From positions 1-24,043 of the forward strand of contig DASYYE010000469.1 of the NCBI GenBank assembly GCA_035946955.1: a stretch of 24,043 nt of DNA. The letters run 5' to 3'. The notes beneath the pieces are model-generated. The model worked only from the letters and a program-made list of their open reading frames with translations, had not been told where the DNA came from and made no database searches. Below, in pieces: positions 24,005-24,043 of this stretch. Position 1 is the stretch's first letter; each line of letters begins with the position of its first letter. This DNA is from DASYYE01 sp035946955 (GTDB taxonomy: Bacteria > Actinomycetota > Actinomycetes > Streptosporangiales > Streptosporangiaceae). Position numbers and translations under genes: made by a program.

Positions 24005-24043
24005 ATGACGCTGACAGCGCAGGAGAAGCCCACGGACGTGGCC
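24005..24043 (+). CDS. start of a further gene (13 codons visible)
   Basis: ATG at 24,005, with GGAGAG 7 nt upstream and 14 nt after the polyferredoxin stop, opens MTLTAQEKPTDVA and runs off the window. ATG at 23,999 is in frame but too close to the ribosome-binding site. It is in the same operon as the polyferredoxin gene. No function can be assigned. Confidence 0.65.
   Translation, partial: MTLTAQEKPTDVA

Overview
This window reads as chromosomal DNA of a high-GC actinomycete. The base composition is strongly GC-rich, GTG/TTG starts and 4-nt start/stop overlaps (GTGA, TTGA, ATGA) are common, two NarL-type two-component pairs are present, and there is a SAV2177/DUF574 methyltransferase, a family typical of filamentous actinomycetes. 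No rRNA, tRNA, CRISPR array, transposase or integrase was recognised. All calls come from reading the sequence; no database search was run.

Left part (1-7,660). A partial thiamine-diphosphate E1 dehydrogenase (minus, runs off the left edge) diverges from a putative esterase (plus). After a hairpin-rich convergent junction (1,912-2,049) comes a compact minus-strand operon, in transcription order: a possible tiny ORF, a radical SAM/SPASM protein, an acetate/succinate-type transporter (GPR1/FUN34/YaaH), a propionyl-CoA/acetyl-CoA synthetase, a GAF-domain histidine kinase and a NarL-type response regulator. Uptake of a short-chain acid, its activation to the CoA thioester and a sensor pair therefore appear to share one transcript.

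Middle (7,660-19,360). A GntR/FCD regulator is followed on the plus strand by a complete branched-chain-amino-acid-type ABC cassette (SBP-LivH-LivM-LivG-LivF), whose LivG gene carries a +1 frameshift and a degenerate signature motif. A second, intact cassette (SBP-LivH-LivM-LivG-LivF) comes from the other side on the minus strand, and the two meet tail to tail. Upstream of the second cassette lies a SAV2177-type methyltransferase with an extra N-terminal domain. Related TGTATACA-containing sites lie in front of the GntR gene, in front of the second SBP gene and in front of the methyltransferase gene, suggesting one small GntR regulon.

Right part (19,360-24,043). A relic about 340 bp long repeats the junction between the radical SAM 3' end and the transporter 5' end, and abuts an orphan coding fragment. 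Then come a second membrane histidine kinase/response regulator pair (minus), a small single-TM protein, a membrane polyferredoxin and the first codons of a further gene (plus).

Two sites resembling the DosR/DevR dormancy box (GGGACTWWAGTCCC) lie upstream of the radical SAM-transporter-synthetase operon (7,784-7,797) and upstream of the polyferredoxin (22,352-22,365). With the Fe-S proteins, short-chain-acid metabolism and NarL-type sensor pairs, this suggests a low-oxygen/redox-response locus; that reading is inference.
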